From DASXYG01 sp036502625 (GTDB taxonomy: Bacteria > Actinomycetota > Actinomycetes > Streptosporangiales > Streptosporangiaceae), in NCBI GenBank assembly GCA_036502625.1, contig DASXYG010000089.1:1-64000 (forward strand): 64,000 bases of DNA, read 5' to 3'. Below the pieces are notes generated by a model that was not told the DNA's origin, searched no databases, and was given only the letters and a program-made list of their open reading frames with translations. Position numbers and translations under genes: made by a program. Positions 46,008 to 53,973 of the stretch are shown in pieces; within the stretch, counting starts at the first letter, position 1; every line of letters begins with the position of its first letter.

Positions 46008-47246
46008 ATGGTGCGCGGCAAGCGGGTGCGGATCGGCCTCGGCGCGGGTGCCGGGGTCGTGGCGGTGGCCGCGGTCGTCGCCGGGGTGCGCGGCTGCGCG
46101 GGTCCGGACACCCTCGACGACGTCCACGGCCCGGTAGCCGCGGCGCGCGCCGCCGACCACCGGCCGCACGGGCCGTACGTCCGCAATGCGCCGTACGACT
46201 GCGGCATGGCGCGCGCCGTGCTCGAACCGCTGGTCGGCGCCGCGGAGAAGACCGAGCAGCAGTCCACGGGTTCGGACTCCTGCACCTGGGAGAACGGCGC
46301 CGGGTCCGGCCGCACGCTCGAGGTGGACCTCGAGCTGGCCACCGGCGACGACGGGCGGCCCGACCCGGCCGCGGCCATCGCCGACCTCACCCGCATGATC
46401 ACCGGCGCGACCCGCACGGCGGACGCCGAGTTCGGCCCGGTCACCGCGCTGACCGGCCTGGGCGCGGACGCCGCGGCCTGGACCGAGGCCGAGGAGACGC
46501 GCGGCAAGGTGGCCACGACCGTCGTGTTCCAGGCGGGCAACGTGGCCGCGCGCATCACGTACGGCGGCGTGGACCGCGCCCGAGACGGCGTCGACTTCGC
46601 GGCGAACCCCCTGGACGCCGCCTCGCTGAACGGCGCGCGCACCGCGGCCGTGCGGCTCGCGCGCCAGATCGGCGCGCCCGTAACCGGCACGCCCCGGCCC
46701 GCGCCCCCGCCGTCCGGGCCGCGGGTCCGTACGGTCCCGGCCGCCTGCGACCTCGTCCCCGCCGATGCGGTGCGCGCCGCGGTGGACAACCGGGAGCTGC
46801 GGGCGAAGCGCGAGGAGAGCTACCTGTTCGGCGGCGAGGGCACCGGCGGCGCCGCCGGGCTCACCGCCGACCGGTGCGCGTGGTCCGGCGGCCTCGGGCG
46901 CAGCGTGGACGTCGACTGGCTCCTGGTCGGCGGCGCGTACCCGCTGGGCACCGGCCCGGCGGTCACCCGTCGCGAGTACGAACGGCAGTACCTCGACGCG
47001 CGCGACACCCCGGGCGGCACGGCGGCCGAGTCGGTGTTCACCGCGCTCGGCCATCCCGGCGGCCAGGCGTTCGCCCACTACGAGAAGGACGACATCCTCG
47101 ACGGCGGCGCCGGCATCGTGTTGGTCCAGGCGCGCAACACGCTCATCCGCGTCCGCTGCTGGGACATCGACGCCTACGCCCCGGACGACGCGATGAACTG
47201 CGCGTACACGATCGCCCGCGCGGCGGCGAAGCGAGTGGGGGCATGA
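46008..47246 (+). CDS. Membrane-anchored two-domain protein, DUF3558-like, paralogue 2
   Basis: 412 residues, related along its whole length to the 44233 product. A basic N-terminus and a helix (IGLGAGAGVVAVAAVVAGVRG) anchor it. Two units follow, with Cys pairs at APYDCGMARAVLEPLVG / SDSCTWENG and VPAACDLVPADAVRAA / ADRCAWSGG. A closing pair (VRCWDIDAYAPDDAMNCAYT) is shared with paralogue 1. Conserved blocks are AFQAGNVAARITYGGVDR-like and FTALGHPGGQAFAHYEK. GAGGGGAG precedes the ATG. The stop overlaps the next start (ATGA). Function unknown, likely at the cell surface. Confidence 0.7.
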   Translation: MVRGKRVRIGLGAGAGVVAVAAVVAGVRGCAGPDTLDDVHGPVAAARAADHRPHGPYVRNAPYDCGMARAVLEPLVGAAEKTEQQSTGSDSCTWENGAGSGRTLEVDLELATGDDGRPDPAAAIADLTRMITGATRTADAEFGPVTALTGLGADAAAWTEAEETRGKVATTVVFQAGNVAARITYGGVDRARDGVDFAANPLDAASLNGARTAAVRLARQIGAPVTGTPRPAPPPSGPRVRTVPAACDLVPADAVRAAVDNRELRAKREESYLFGGEGTGGAAGLTADRCAWSGGLGRSVDVDWLLVGGAYPLGTGPAVTRREYERQYLDARDTPGGTAAESVFTALGHPGGQAFAHYEKDDILDGGAGIVLVQARNTLIRVRCWDIDAYAPDDAMNCAYTIARAAAKRVGA

Positions 47247-48328
47247 TGCGGGCGCGTCTCGCGGCGGCCGGTGCGGTGCTGGCCGGTGTCCTGGCGGCGA
47301 CCGGATGCACGAGCGGCGATCCGGATCCGTCGCCGTCACCGACCGCGACGCCGACCGCGCAGCGGTGGCAGCGCGGCGAGTTCACCACCGAGCGCGACCT
47401 CTGCGCCGCGCTCACCCCGGACGTCCTGAACGGCCTCAGCCTGGCGCCCACGGCCACGGGCACGTCCTGCGACCTGCGCGATCCGGACTCCGACGCACCC
47501 GTCCACCGCACGCTGTCGGTGCGGAGCGTGCGGTACGAGCCGCCGCCCGCGCGGCCTGACCACACCGCGACCGAGGAGGCCCGGCACGAGTTCGTCCGCC
47601 CGCCGGGCTGGGCGTACGGCCGGGGCTCGGCGCTGCCCGGCTACGGCGACGAGGCGAAGATCGCCCGGACGATCGGCACGTTCCAGTGGGGGCGCACGGT
47701 GTCGGTCGCCGTCCGCGTACGGAACCTGGTCTTCCAGGTCGAGGCGGAGACGACGACGTCGGAGGCCGCCGCGTCCGGCCGCGTCACGCCCGTCGGCGAC
47801 CTGGAGCGCGGCACGCTGGTCGTCGCGCGCGCCCTGCTGGCCCGGCTCGGCGCGCCCGCGCGTCCCGCGCGCACCGCCGCGTACGGGCCGGGCGAGGTGC
47901 GGAAGGTGCACGACGTCTGCCGCGACGTACGCGACGGCGCCCGCCGCGTACCGGGCGCGCCGAGTCCGGGCGACCCTTCGGTCGGCGCGCTGAGCGCCGG
48001 ATGCTCCTGGACGCACGGCGACGACGGGCTCGTGGTGACCGTGGAGGCGGTGCCGCCGGGCGCGAACGGCGCCGCCGCGACGAGCGGCGCCGCGGAGCTG
48101 ACCCGTACGTGGACCGGCCGCGACATCGAGAAGGTGCGGCATCTCGGCGACGAGGCCGCCGCGCGCCGGTACGACGGCGGCGAGCTGCGCAATGTGGACC
48201 TGTGGGCGCGCCGCGGCAACCTGATCGTCATGGTCGGCTACGAGCGGTGGCACGGCGGGCCCGGCGTCACGGCGATGCGCGACGACGCCGCGGCGATCGC
48301 CCGATCGGTGTTCGGCGCGTACCGCTGA
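47243..48328 (+). CDS. Lipoprotein, DUF3558-like, third relative
   Basis: 361 residues with a lipoprotein signal: basic start, hydrophobic core and lipobox AATGC with Cys near residue 22, then Ser/Pro/Thr linker. Two units again carry Cys pairs (ERDLCAALTPDVLNGL / GTSCDLRDP and VHDVCRDVRDGARR / AGCSWTHGDD). The strand pattern VSVAVRVRNLVFQVEAET is comparable to the other two proteins (VAIRVRNIRIQARC). It is more diverged than they are from each other. It is coupled to paralogue 2 by ATGA, so the two are made together. No function can be assigned from sequence. Confidence 0.72.
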   Translation: MMRARLAAAGAVLAGVLAATGCTSGDPDPSPSPTATPTAQRWQRGEFTTERDLCAALTPDVLNGLSLAPTATGTSCDLRDPDSDAPVHRTLSVRSVRYEPPPARPDHTATEEARHEFVRPPGWAYGRGSALPGYGDEAKIARTIGTFQWGRTVSVAVRVRNLVFQVEAETTTSEAAASGRVTPVGDLERGTLVVARALLARLGAPARPARTAAYGPGEVRKVHDVCRDVRDGARRVPGAPSPGDPSVGALSAGCSWTHGDDGLVVTVEAVPPGANGAAATSGAAELTRTWTGRDIEKVRHLGDEAAARRYDGGELRNVDLWARRGNLIVMVGYERWHGGPGVTAMRDDAAAIARSVFGAYR

Positions 48329-48373
48329 GCCGAGTGGCTCAGGCGGTCGCGCCGATGCCGGAGAATTGAACGC

Positions 48374-49312
48374 GTGACGACGCCGCATTCCGAAACCGAT
48401 GCACCGCCGGGCGGGCGCGAGTTCCGCTCCGGGTTCGCCTGCTTCGTCGGCCGCCCGAACGTCGGCAAGTCGACGCTGATGAACGCGATGGTCGGCGCGA
48501 AGGTCGCGATCACCAGCGACCGCCCGCAGACGACCCGCCGGGCGATCCGCGGCATCGTGCACCGCGACGACGCCCAACTGATCATCGTGGACACCCCGGG
48601 CCTGCACCGCCCGCGCACCCTCCTCGGCGAGCGGCTCGACAGCCTGGTCAGGTCGACGCTCACCGAGGTCGACGTCATCGCGTTCTGCGTACCGGCGGCC
48701 GACCCGGTCGGCCGCGGCGACCGCTACATCGCGCAGCAGCTCGCCCAGGTCCGCGGCACCCCCGTGGTCGCGCTCGTCACGAAGACCGACGCGGCGAGCA
48801 AGGGGCAGGTGGCGAAGCAGCTCGTCGCGGTGTCCGAGCTGGGGGAGTGGGCCGACATCGTGCCCGTGTCGGCGGCCACCGGCGACCAGGTCGACGTCGT
48901 GGCCGACGTGCTCGTCGCCCACCTGCCGCCCGGCCCGATGCTCTACCCCGACGGCGAGCTGACCGACGAACCCGAGCAGCAGATGGTCGCCGAGCTGGTC
49001 CGCGAGGCCGCGCTCGACGGCGTGCGCGAGGAGCTGCCGCACTCCATCGCCGTGGTCGTCGACGAGATGAAGCCACGCGAGGGCCGCGACGACCTGATCG
49101 ACATCTACGCGATCATGTACGTCGAGCGCCCCAGCCAGAAGGCCATCGTCATCGGCACGAAGGGCACCCGGCTGAAAGAGGTCGGCTCGCGCGCCCGCCG
49201 CCAGATCGAGGGCCTGCTCGGCGCCCGCGTCTACCTCGACCTCCGCGTGAAGGTCGCCAAGGACTGGCAGCGCGACCCCAAGCAGCTCCGCAAGCTCGGC
49301 TTCCCCGACTGA
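48374..49312 (+). CDS. era: GTPase Era
   Basis: A 312-residue essential GTPase of 30S assembly. G1 GRPNVGKST, G2 region SDRPQTTRRAIRGI, G3 DTPGLHRPRTLLGERL, G4 TKTD and G5 VSAATGDQ are all present. The C-terminal KH domain (SQKAIVIGTKGTRLKEVGSR, GLLGARVYLDLRVKVAKDWQ) binds the 3' end of 16S rRNA. The GTG start has no good ribosome binding site. A GAGAAT box lies 7 bases upstream, again hinting at a leaderless start. Confidence 0.97.
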   Translation: MTTPHSETDAPPGGREFRSGFACFVGRPNVGKSTLMNAMVGAKVAITSDRPQTTRRAIRGIVHRDDAQLIIVDTPGLHRPRTLLGERLDSLVRSTLTEVDVIAFCVPAADPVGRGDRYIAQQLAQVRGTPVVALVTKTDAASKGQVAKQLVAVSELGEWADIVPVSAATGDQVDVVADVLVAHLPPGPMLYPDGELTDEPEQQMVAELVREAALDGVREELPHSIAVVVDEMKPREGRDDLIDIYAIMYVERPSQKAIVIGTKGTRLKEVGSRARRQIEGLLGARVYLDLRVKVAKDWQRDPKQLRKLGFPD

Positions 49313-49315
49313 CGG

Positions 49316-49798
49316 TCAGCGCCGCCGCCGTCCCGCCTCGATGAGCAGGGCCGCGAGCGCACCGGTGATCACCGAGAACGCGGCGACACCGCAGACGAGG
49401 ACGCCCGTGCCGGGCGCGATGTCGACCGACGACGGGCCGGTGTCGCTGGTGGCGGCGTCGACGACGTCGAGCAGGTCGTGGACGACCAGGATCGCGGCCG
49501 CGGCGCCCGGGGCGAGCGCGGCGGCGGTGATGAACGGCCGGGTCAGCAGCCCGCCGAGCGCCACGGCGGTGCCCGTCAGCGCCAGCAGCAGCACGATCAC
49601 ACCGGTTCCGCTGCCGACACCGGGCAGGCTCAGCTCGGGCCGCCCCGCGGTCGTCTCCAGCCAGGGAAGGAACGTCCCCCCGGCGAGCGCCGCCGCCGAC
49701 AAAAGCGTGACGACGGCCGGAACGCGTACCCACCGGGAACGCGGCAGCTCCCGAGCCTTGTCGATGACTTCCCCCACCCGGACGTCCGACGCCGTCAT
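49316..49798 (-). CDS. Four-helix membrane protein, unknown function
   Basis: 160 residues with four membrane segments (VPAVVTLLSAAALAGGTFLP, GVIVLLLALTGTAVALGGLL, FITAAALAPGAAAAILVVHD, VLVCGVAAFSVITGALAALL) and an Arg-rich end. The 'FLPWLETTAGRPELSLPG' loop after helix 1 is common in small actinobacterial membrane proteins. I do not recognise a named family. It is convergent with era, 3 bases apart. Confidence 0.65.
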   Translation of the reverse strand: MTASDVRVGEVIDKARELPRSRWVRVPAVVTLLSAAALAGGTFLPWLETTAGRPELSLPGVGSGTGVIVLLLALTGTAVALGGLLTRPFITAAALAPGAAAAILVVHDLLDVVDAATSDTGPSSVDIAPGTGVLVCGVAAFSVITGALAALLIEAGRRRR

Positions 49799-49917
49799 AT
49801 CCCGACGCTAAACGGCACGGCCCGGTCACGGAAAGAGGTACGCCGATATCGGACCGGACACGGTCACGATACGTGCGGCTCCGGGGCCCGGAGACCGAGG
49901 CGGTGGCGGGACTCTGC

Positions 49918-49923
49918 TAACGT
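49918..49923 (+). promoter_or_regulatory. -10 box of the leuA leader
   Basis: TAACGT ends 8 bases before ATG 49932, so the leader message probably starts on or next to that ATG. No clear -35 box is visible. Confidence 0.45.
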
Positions 49924-49931
49924 TCGTGACG

Positions 49932-49979
49932 ATGTTCCACGTGGTGCTGCTTCTTAGCTGCCGCGGCGGGGGCCGATAG
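49932..49979 (+). CDS. LeuA leader peptide
   Basis: A 15-residue peptide MFHVVLLLSCRGGGR ending at TAG 49977, with three consecutive Leu codons (CTG CTT CTT, 49947-49955). A GTG at 49926 in the same frame would add two residues. The -10 box favours the ATG as a leaderless start. Its codons overlap segment A of the RNA switch described next. It senses leucyl-tRNA supply for leuA. Confidence 0.8.
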   Translation: MFHVVLLLSCRGGGR

Positions 49980-50040
49980 GGCCGGCTCCCTCGCCGCGGA
50001 GTGACGTCGTGCACGTCGGCCTCGCCACCACCGAGGGAGC
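49961..50040 (+). promoter_or_regulatory. Leucine-responsive RNA switch controlling leuA translation
   Basis: Segment A CCGCGGCG (49961-49968) pairs perfectly with CGCCGCGG (49992-49999). Alternatively GCTCCCTCG (49985-49993) pairs perfectly with CGAGGGAGC (50032-50040), which contains the leuA ribosome binding site. The two helices share bases 49992-49993 and cannot coexist sterically. A ribosome stalled at the Leu codons leaves A free, so the first helix forms and the binding site is open. One that reaches the leader stop covers A and the site is hidden. Confidence 0.65.
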
Positions 50041-50049
50041 ACAACGATC

Positions 50050-51762
50050 GTGAGTTTCCAGCAGCAGCCGAGCGGTATGCCCTGCCATCGCTACACCCCT
50101 TTCACGCCTGTCGACCTGCGCGACCGTACGTGGCCCGACCGTACGATCTCCGCCGCGCCGCGCTGGCTGTCCACCGATCTGCGCGACGGCAACCAGGCGC
50201 TGATCGACCCCATGACCCCGGCGCGCAAGCACAAGATGTTCGAGCTGCTCGTCCGCATGGGCTACAAGGAGATCGAGGTCGGGTTCCCGGCGGCCAGCCA
50301 GACCGACTTCGACTTCATCCGCGAGCTGATCGACGGCGGGCTCATCCCCGACGACGTCCGCATCTCCGTGCTGACGCAGGCGCGCGAGGAGCTGATCGAG
50401 CGCACGATCCAGAGCCTGGTGGGCGCGCGGCAGGCCACCGTGCACATGTACGCCGCGGCGGCGCCGGTGTTCCGCAAGGTCGTCTTCGGCTGGCCGGGCG
50501 ACGGCCGTGAGGAATGCAAGGCGGTCGCCGTCGACGGCACCCGCGCCGTCATGAAGTACGCCGAGCAGTACCTCTCCGGCACCGACTTCGGCTACGAGTA
50601 CTCGCCGGAGATCTTCATGGACACCGAGCTCGACTTCGCCCTGGAGATCACCGAGGCGGTCATGGACGTCTGGCAGCCGGGCCCCGGCCGGGAGATCGTC
50701 GTCAACCTGCCGTGCACGGTCGAGCGGTCCACGCCGAACGTCTACGCCGACCAGATCGAGTGGATGAGCCGCAACCTGTCGCGGCGCGACCACGTCTGCC
50801 TGTCCGTCCACACGCACAACGACCGCGGCACCGCGGTGGCCGACGCCGAGCTGGCCGTCATGGCGGGCGCGCAGCGCGTCGAGGGCTGCCTGTTCGGCAA
50901 CGGCGAGCGCACCGGCAACGTCGACCTGGTCACGCTGGGCCTGAACCTGTTCTCCCAGGGCGTCGACCCGCGGATCGACTTCTCCGACATCGACGAGATC
51001 CGCCGTACGGCCGAATACTGCAACCAGATCGGCGTCCACGAGCGCCACCCGTACGCCGGCGACCTGGTCTACACCGCCTTCTCCGGCTCCCACCAGGACG
51101 CCATCAAGAAGGGCCTGGAGCGGATCGACGACGAGGCCGCAGCCGCCGGCATCCCCGTGGGCGACGCGCACTGGGCGGTGCCGTACCTGCCGATCGACCC
51201 CAAGGACGTGGGCCGTACGTACGAGGCGGTCATCCGGGTGAACAGCCAGTCCGGCAAGGGCGGCGTCGCGTTCATCCTGAAGAGCGACTACGCCCTGGAC
51301 CTCCCGCGCCGCCTGCAGATCGAGTTCTCCCAGGTCGTCCAGGCGCACACGGACGACGAGGGCGGCGAGGTCGAGCCCGCCCGCATGTGGAAGATCTTCT
51401 CCGACGAGTACCTCGCCGACGGGCCGCGCATCGGCCTGCTGGCCAACCGCGGCTCGTCGCAGTCCAACGGGGAGCAGCGGATCAGCGCGGACGTCCGCGC
51501 CGACGGCGAGATCCGCGAGATCACCGGCTCCGGCAACGGCCCCGTGTCGGCGTTCGTCGACGCCCTGGCCACCATCGGCATCCACGTCACCGTGCAGGAC
51601 TACGCGGAGCACGCCATGAGCGCCGGCGGCGACGCGTCGGCCGCGGCGTACGTCGAGTGCGCCGTCGGCGACCGCACCCTGTGGGGCGTCGGCGTGGACG
51701 ACAACATCGTCACGGCGTCGCTGAAGGCCGTGGTGAGCGCCGTGAACCGGGCCGCGCGCTAG
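50050..51762 (+). CDS. leuA: 2-isopropylmalate synthase
   Basis: First committed enzyme of leucine synthesis: acetyl-CoA plus 2-oxoisovalerate to 2-isopropylmalate. 570 residues, the long type-2 form of actinobacteria. The catalytic TIM barrel has STDLRDGNQALIDPM with metal-binding Asp, FPAASQTDFDF, and the metal HxH in CLSVHTHNDRGTAVADAELA. The C-terminal leucine-binding regulatory domain is present (GEIREITGSGNGPVSAFVDA), so feedback inhibition is expected. The GTG is 10 bases after a GAGGGAG site that can be sequestered by RNA pairing. A long hairpin follows the stop. Confidence 0.97.
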   Translation: MSFQQQPSGMPCHRYTPFTPVDLRDRTWPDRTISAAPRWLSTDLRDGNQALIDPMTPARKHKMFELLVRMGYKEIEVGFPAASQTDFDFIRELIDGGLIPDDVRISVLTQAREELIERTIQSLVGARQATVHMYAAAAPVFRKVVFGWPGDGREECKAVAVDGTRAVMKYAEQYLSGTDFGYEYSPEIFMDTELDFALEITEAVMDVWQPGPGREIVVNLPCTVERSTPNVYADQIEWMSRNLSRRDHVCLSVHTHNDRGTAVADAELAVMAGAQRVEGCLFGNGERTGNVDLVTLGLNLFSQGVDPRIDFSDIDEIRRTAEYCNQIGVHERHPYAGDLVYTAFSGSHQDAIKKGLERIDDEAAAAGIPVGDAHWAVPYLPIDPKDVGRTYEAVIRVNSQSGKGGVAFILKSDYALDLPRRLQIEFSQVVQAHTDDEGGEVEPARMWKIFSDEYLADGPRIGLLANRGSSQSNGEQRISADVRADGEIREITGSGNGPVSAFVDALATIGIHVTVQDYAEHAMSAGGDASAAAYVECAVGDRTLWGVGVDDNIVTASLKAVVSAVNRAAR

Positions 51763-51772
51763 GAGACGACGC

Positions 51773-51813
51773 GACGGGCGCCCCGCGAGACCCGGTCTCG
51801 CGGGGCGCCCGTC
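51773..51813. terminator. Terminator between leuA and emfourin genes
   Basis: A perfect dyad of 20 bp per arm (51773-51792 and 51794-51813) around one central base. In RNA the innermost pairs open to give a loop. It lies between convergent stops and can work both ways. Confidence 0.88.
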
Positions 51814-51820
51814 CGCCGGG

Positions 51821-52084
51821 CTACGAGCCCGACTCGAAGACGCGGTCGATGAGCTCGCGGGTCGGGTCGTCGAGATCCGCCTCACCGACGTGCGCGGTCC
51901 TGCCGTCCACAGAGATGCGGTAGACGTAGCGGTCCGGGCGGCCGGCGGGCGGCCCCTCGGCCCCGAGGTCGGCGCGGCCGACCAGGGCGTGCCACGCGTC
52001 GGCGTCCGCCCGTCCCGCGGTGTCCACCTCGGCGTGGCGCGTCATGCCGGCGAAGCCGCCGCTACGGGTCACGCTGATCTTCAT
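51821..52084 (-). CDS. Emfourin-type inhibitor of M4 metalloprotease
   Basis: An 87-residue protein with the emfourin (protealysin inhibitor) pattern: MKISVTRSGGFAGMTRHAEV at the N-terminus and GRPDRYVYRISVDGRTAHVG, then EADLDDPTRELIDRVFES. It has no signal peptide. It begins 10 bases after the M4 protease stop with GAAGGTG as ribosome binding site, so protease and inhibitor come from one message. Emfourins bind the active site of the paired protealysin-like protease. The role here follows from family and context. Confidence 0.85.
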   Translation of the reverse strand: MKISVTRSGGFAGMTRHAEVDTAGRADADAWHALVGRADLGAEGPPAGRPDRYVYRISVDGRTAHVGEADLDDPTRELIDRVFESGS

Positions 52085-52094
52085 GCCGTCACCT

Positions 52095-53120
52095 TCACAC
52101 GGAGACGCCTACCCCGTCCCACGCGCCGCGCACCGCGTTCACCTCATCGGAGGAGTCGCCGTACAGGTCGCGGGCGGAGTCGATCGTGGCGCCCGCGAAC
52201 GCCGCGAAGTCGGCCGAGGAGGCGAGCTTGCCGCCGGTGAGCGTGGCGTACCAGATCTTCCCGGCCTTCTCCCATGCGTAGCCGCCGATGCCGGTCGCGG
52301 CGAGGTAGAACGCGCGGTTGGGGATGCCGGAGTTGATGTGCACGCCGCCGTTGTCGTCGCTGGTGTCGACGTAGTCGGCCATGGTGCCCGGCTGGGGGTC
52401 CTTGCCGAGCTGGTCGTCGTCGTACGCGGTGCCGGGCGCCTTCATGGAGCGCAGCGCCACGCCCTGGACGTCCGGGCCGAGGAGGTCGGCGCCGATCAGC
52501 CAGTCGGCCTGATCAGCGGTCTGGTTGAGGTGGTACTGCTTGATCTGCACCCCGAAGACGTCGGACACCGACTCGTTCAGCGCGCCGCTCTGCCCCTGGT
52601 AGTCGAGGTTCGCGGTGTACTGCGTGACGCCGTGGGTCAGCTCGTGGCCGGTGACGTCGAGCGACTTCGTGAACTCCACGAACAGGTGGCCGTCGCCGTC
52701 GCCGTAGACCATCTGGTTGCCGTCCCAGAAGGCGTTGTCGTAGTCCTGGCCGTAGTGGACGCTGGAGATCAGCCCGAGCCCGGCGCCGTCGATGGAGTTG
52801 CGCTGGAAGTTCTTGAGGTAGAAGTCGAAGGTCACGCCGAGCCAGTCGTACGACGTGTCGACCTCGGTGTCGCCCGAGGCGGCCTGGCCCTCCGTGCGCT
52901 TCTCGGTGCCGGGGAGGTTCTGGGTGTGCCCGGCGTCGTAGATCGAGCGGTTCGGCGTGGCGCCGGTGGCCGCCGGGGGAGCGACCAGGCCGCGGCGGCG
53001 CCCGTCACGGTTGCGGCGGTCGATCTCCAGTGAGCCGAACAGGCGGTCGCGATAGTCGGTGTCGGTCTGCCGATTCGCGAGGTGCGTCATGATGTGCGGG
53101 GGCACGATGTAGCATCTCAT
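52095..53120 (-). CDS. Protealysin-like M4 metallopeptidase
   Basis: A 341-residue thermolysin-family zinc protease. The zinc site is GHELTHGVTQYTA plus downstream ALNESVSDVFG. The active-site His is in NGGVHINSGIPNRAFYL. There is no signal peptide, and only a short N-terminal precursor segment with RCYIVPPHIMTHLA, matching the PPY/PPH motif of protealysin-type propeptides rather than the long FTP-PepSY propeptide of secreted thermolysins. It is probably cytosolic or exported without a Sec signal, and held in check by the emfourin encoded next. The start is ATG 53120. Confidence 0.92.
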   Translation of the reverse strand: MRCYIVPPHIMTHLANRQTDTDYRDRLFGSLEIDRRNRDGRRRGLVAPPAATGATPNRSIYDAGHTQNLPGTEKRTEGQAASGDTEVDTSYDWLGVTFDFYLKNFQRNSIDGAGLGLISSVHYGQDYDNAFWDGNQMVYGDGDGHLFVEFTKSLDVTGHELTHGVTQYTANLDYQGQSGALNESVSDVFGVQIKQYHLNQTADQADWLIGADLLGPDVQGVALRSMKAPGTAYDDDQLGKDPQPGTMADYVDTSDDNGGVHINSGIPNRAFYLAATGIGGYAWEKAGKIWYATLTGGKLASSADFAAFAGATIDSARDLYGDSSDEVNAVRGAWDGVGVSV

Positions 53121-53210
53121 GCCGCCAGATTTTCACGCTTAGTGATCGACTGTCAGGGCCTTCCGGTCCTCGCTTCCTGTGATGTCGTACCCCTGCGCCA
53201 CAATGGCCAG

Positions 53211-53942
53211 GTGACCCTCTATCGGGATGAAGGAATCGTGCTGCGCACCCAGAAGCTGGGTGAGTCCGACCGCATCATCACGATCCTCACCCGCCGCACC
53301 GGCCGCGTCCGCGCGGTGGGCCGCGGCGTCCGGCGCACCAAGTCGCGGTTCGGCGCCCGCCTGGAGCCGTTCACCCACGTCGACCTGCAACTCCACGAGG
53401 GCCGCACGCTCGACGTGATCACCCAGGCCGAGACGCTCCGGCCGTACGGCAAGGCCCTCGTCGCCGACTACCCGCGCTACACCGCGGGCACCGCGATGCT
53501 GGAGACCGGCGAGCAGCTCACCCCGGTGGAGAAGGAGCCGGCGATGCGGCAGTTCCTGCTGCTGGTCGGCGGGCTGCGCACGCTCGGAGACGGCAGCCAC
53601 GACGCGCGCCTGGTGCTCGACGCGTTCCTGCTGCGCTCGCTGGCCATCGGCGGCTACGCCCCGTCCCTCGACGAATGCGCCGGATGCGCCACCCCCGGCC
53701 CGCACCGCTGGTTCAGCGTCGCCGGCGGCGGGCTGGTCTGCGGGCGCTGCCGCCCGTCCGCGGCGGCCACCCCGTCGCCGGAGACGATGGGCCTGATGGT
53801 CGCGCTGCTGCGCGGCGACTGGCCGGTGGCCGACGCCAGCGCCGCCCGCAACCGCGCCGACTGCAGCGGCCTGGTCGCCGCCTACCTCCAGTGGCACCTG
53901 GAGCACCGCATCCGCTCGCTGCCGCTCGTCGAGCGCGAGTAG
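53211..53942 (+). CDS. recO: DNA repair protein RecO
   Basis: A 243-residue RecF-pathway mediator that anneals DNA and helps load RecA on SSB-coated strands. An N-terminal OB fold (LYRDEGIVLRTQKLGESDRI, RLEPFTHVDLQLHEGRTLDV) is followed by a helical domain and a zinc-binding motif (DECAGCATPGPHRW...VCGRCRP). The start is GTG 53211. CACAAT lies 6 bases upstream and there is no ribosome binding site. It is divergent from the protease and 31 bases before uppS. Confidence 0.94.
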   Translation: MTLYRDEGIVLRTQKLGESDRIITILTRRTGRVRAVGRGVRRTKSRFGARLEPFTHVDLQLHEGRTLDVITQAETLRPYGKALVADYPRYTAGTAMLETGEQLTPVEKEPAMRQFLLLVGGLRTLGDGSHDARLVLDAFLLRSLAIGGYAPSLDECAGCATPGPHRWFSVAGGGLVCGRCRPSAAATPSPETMGLMVALLRGDWPVADASAARNRADCSGLVAAYLQWHLEHRIRSLPLVERE

Positions 53943-53959
53943 GAGCACCCGGGCGGCAC

Positions 53960-53965
53960 TAGACT
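53960..53965 (+). promoter_or_regulatory. -10 box of uppS
   Basis: TAGACT ends 8 bases before GTG 53974 with no ribosome binding site between, consistent with a leaderless uppS message. Confidence 0.4.
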
Positions 53966-53973
53966 CACTTTTC

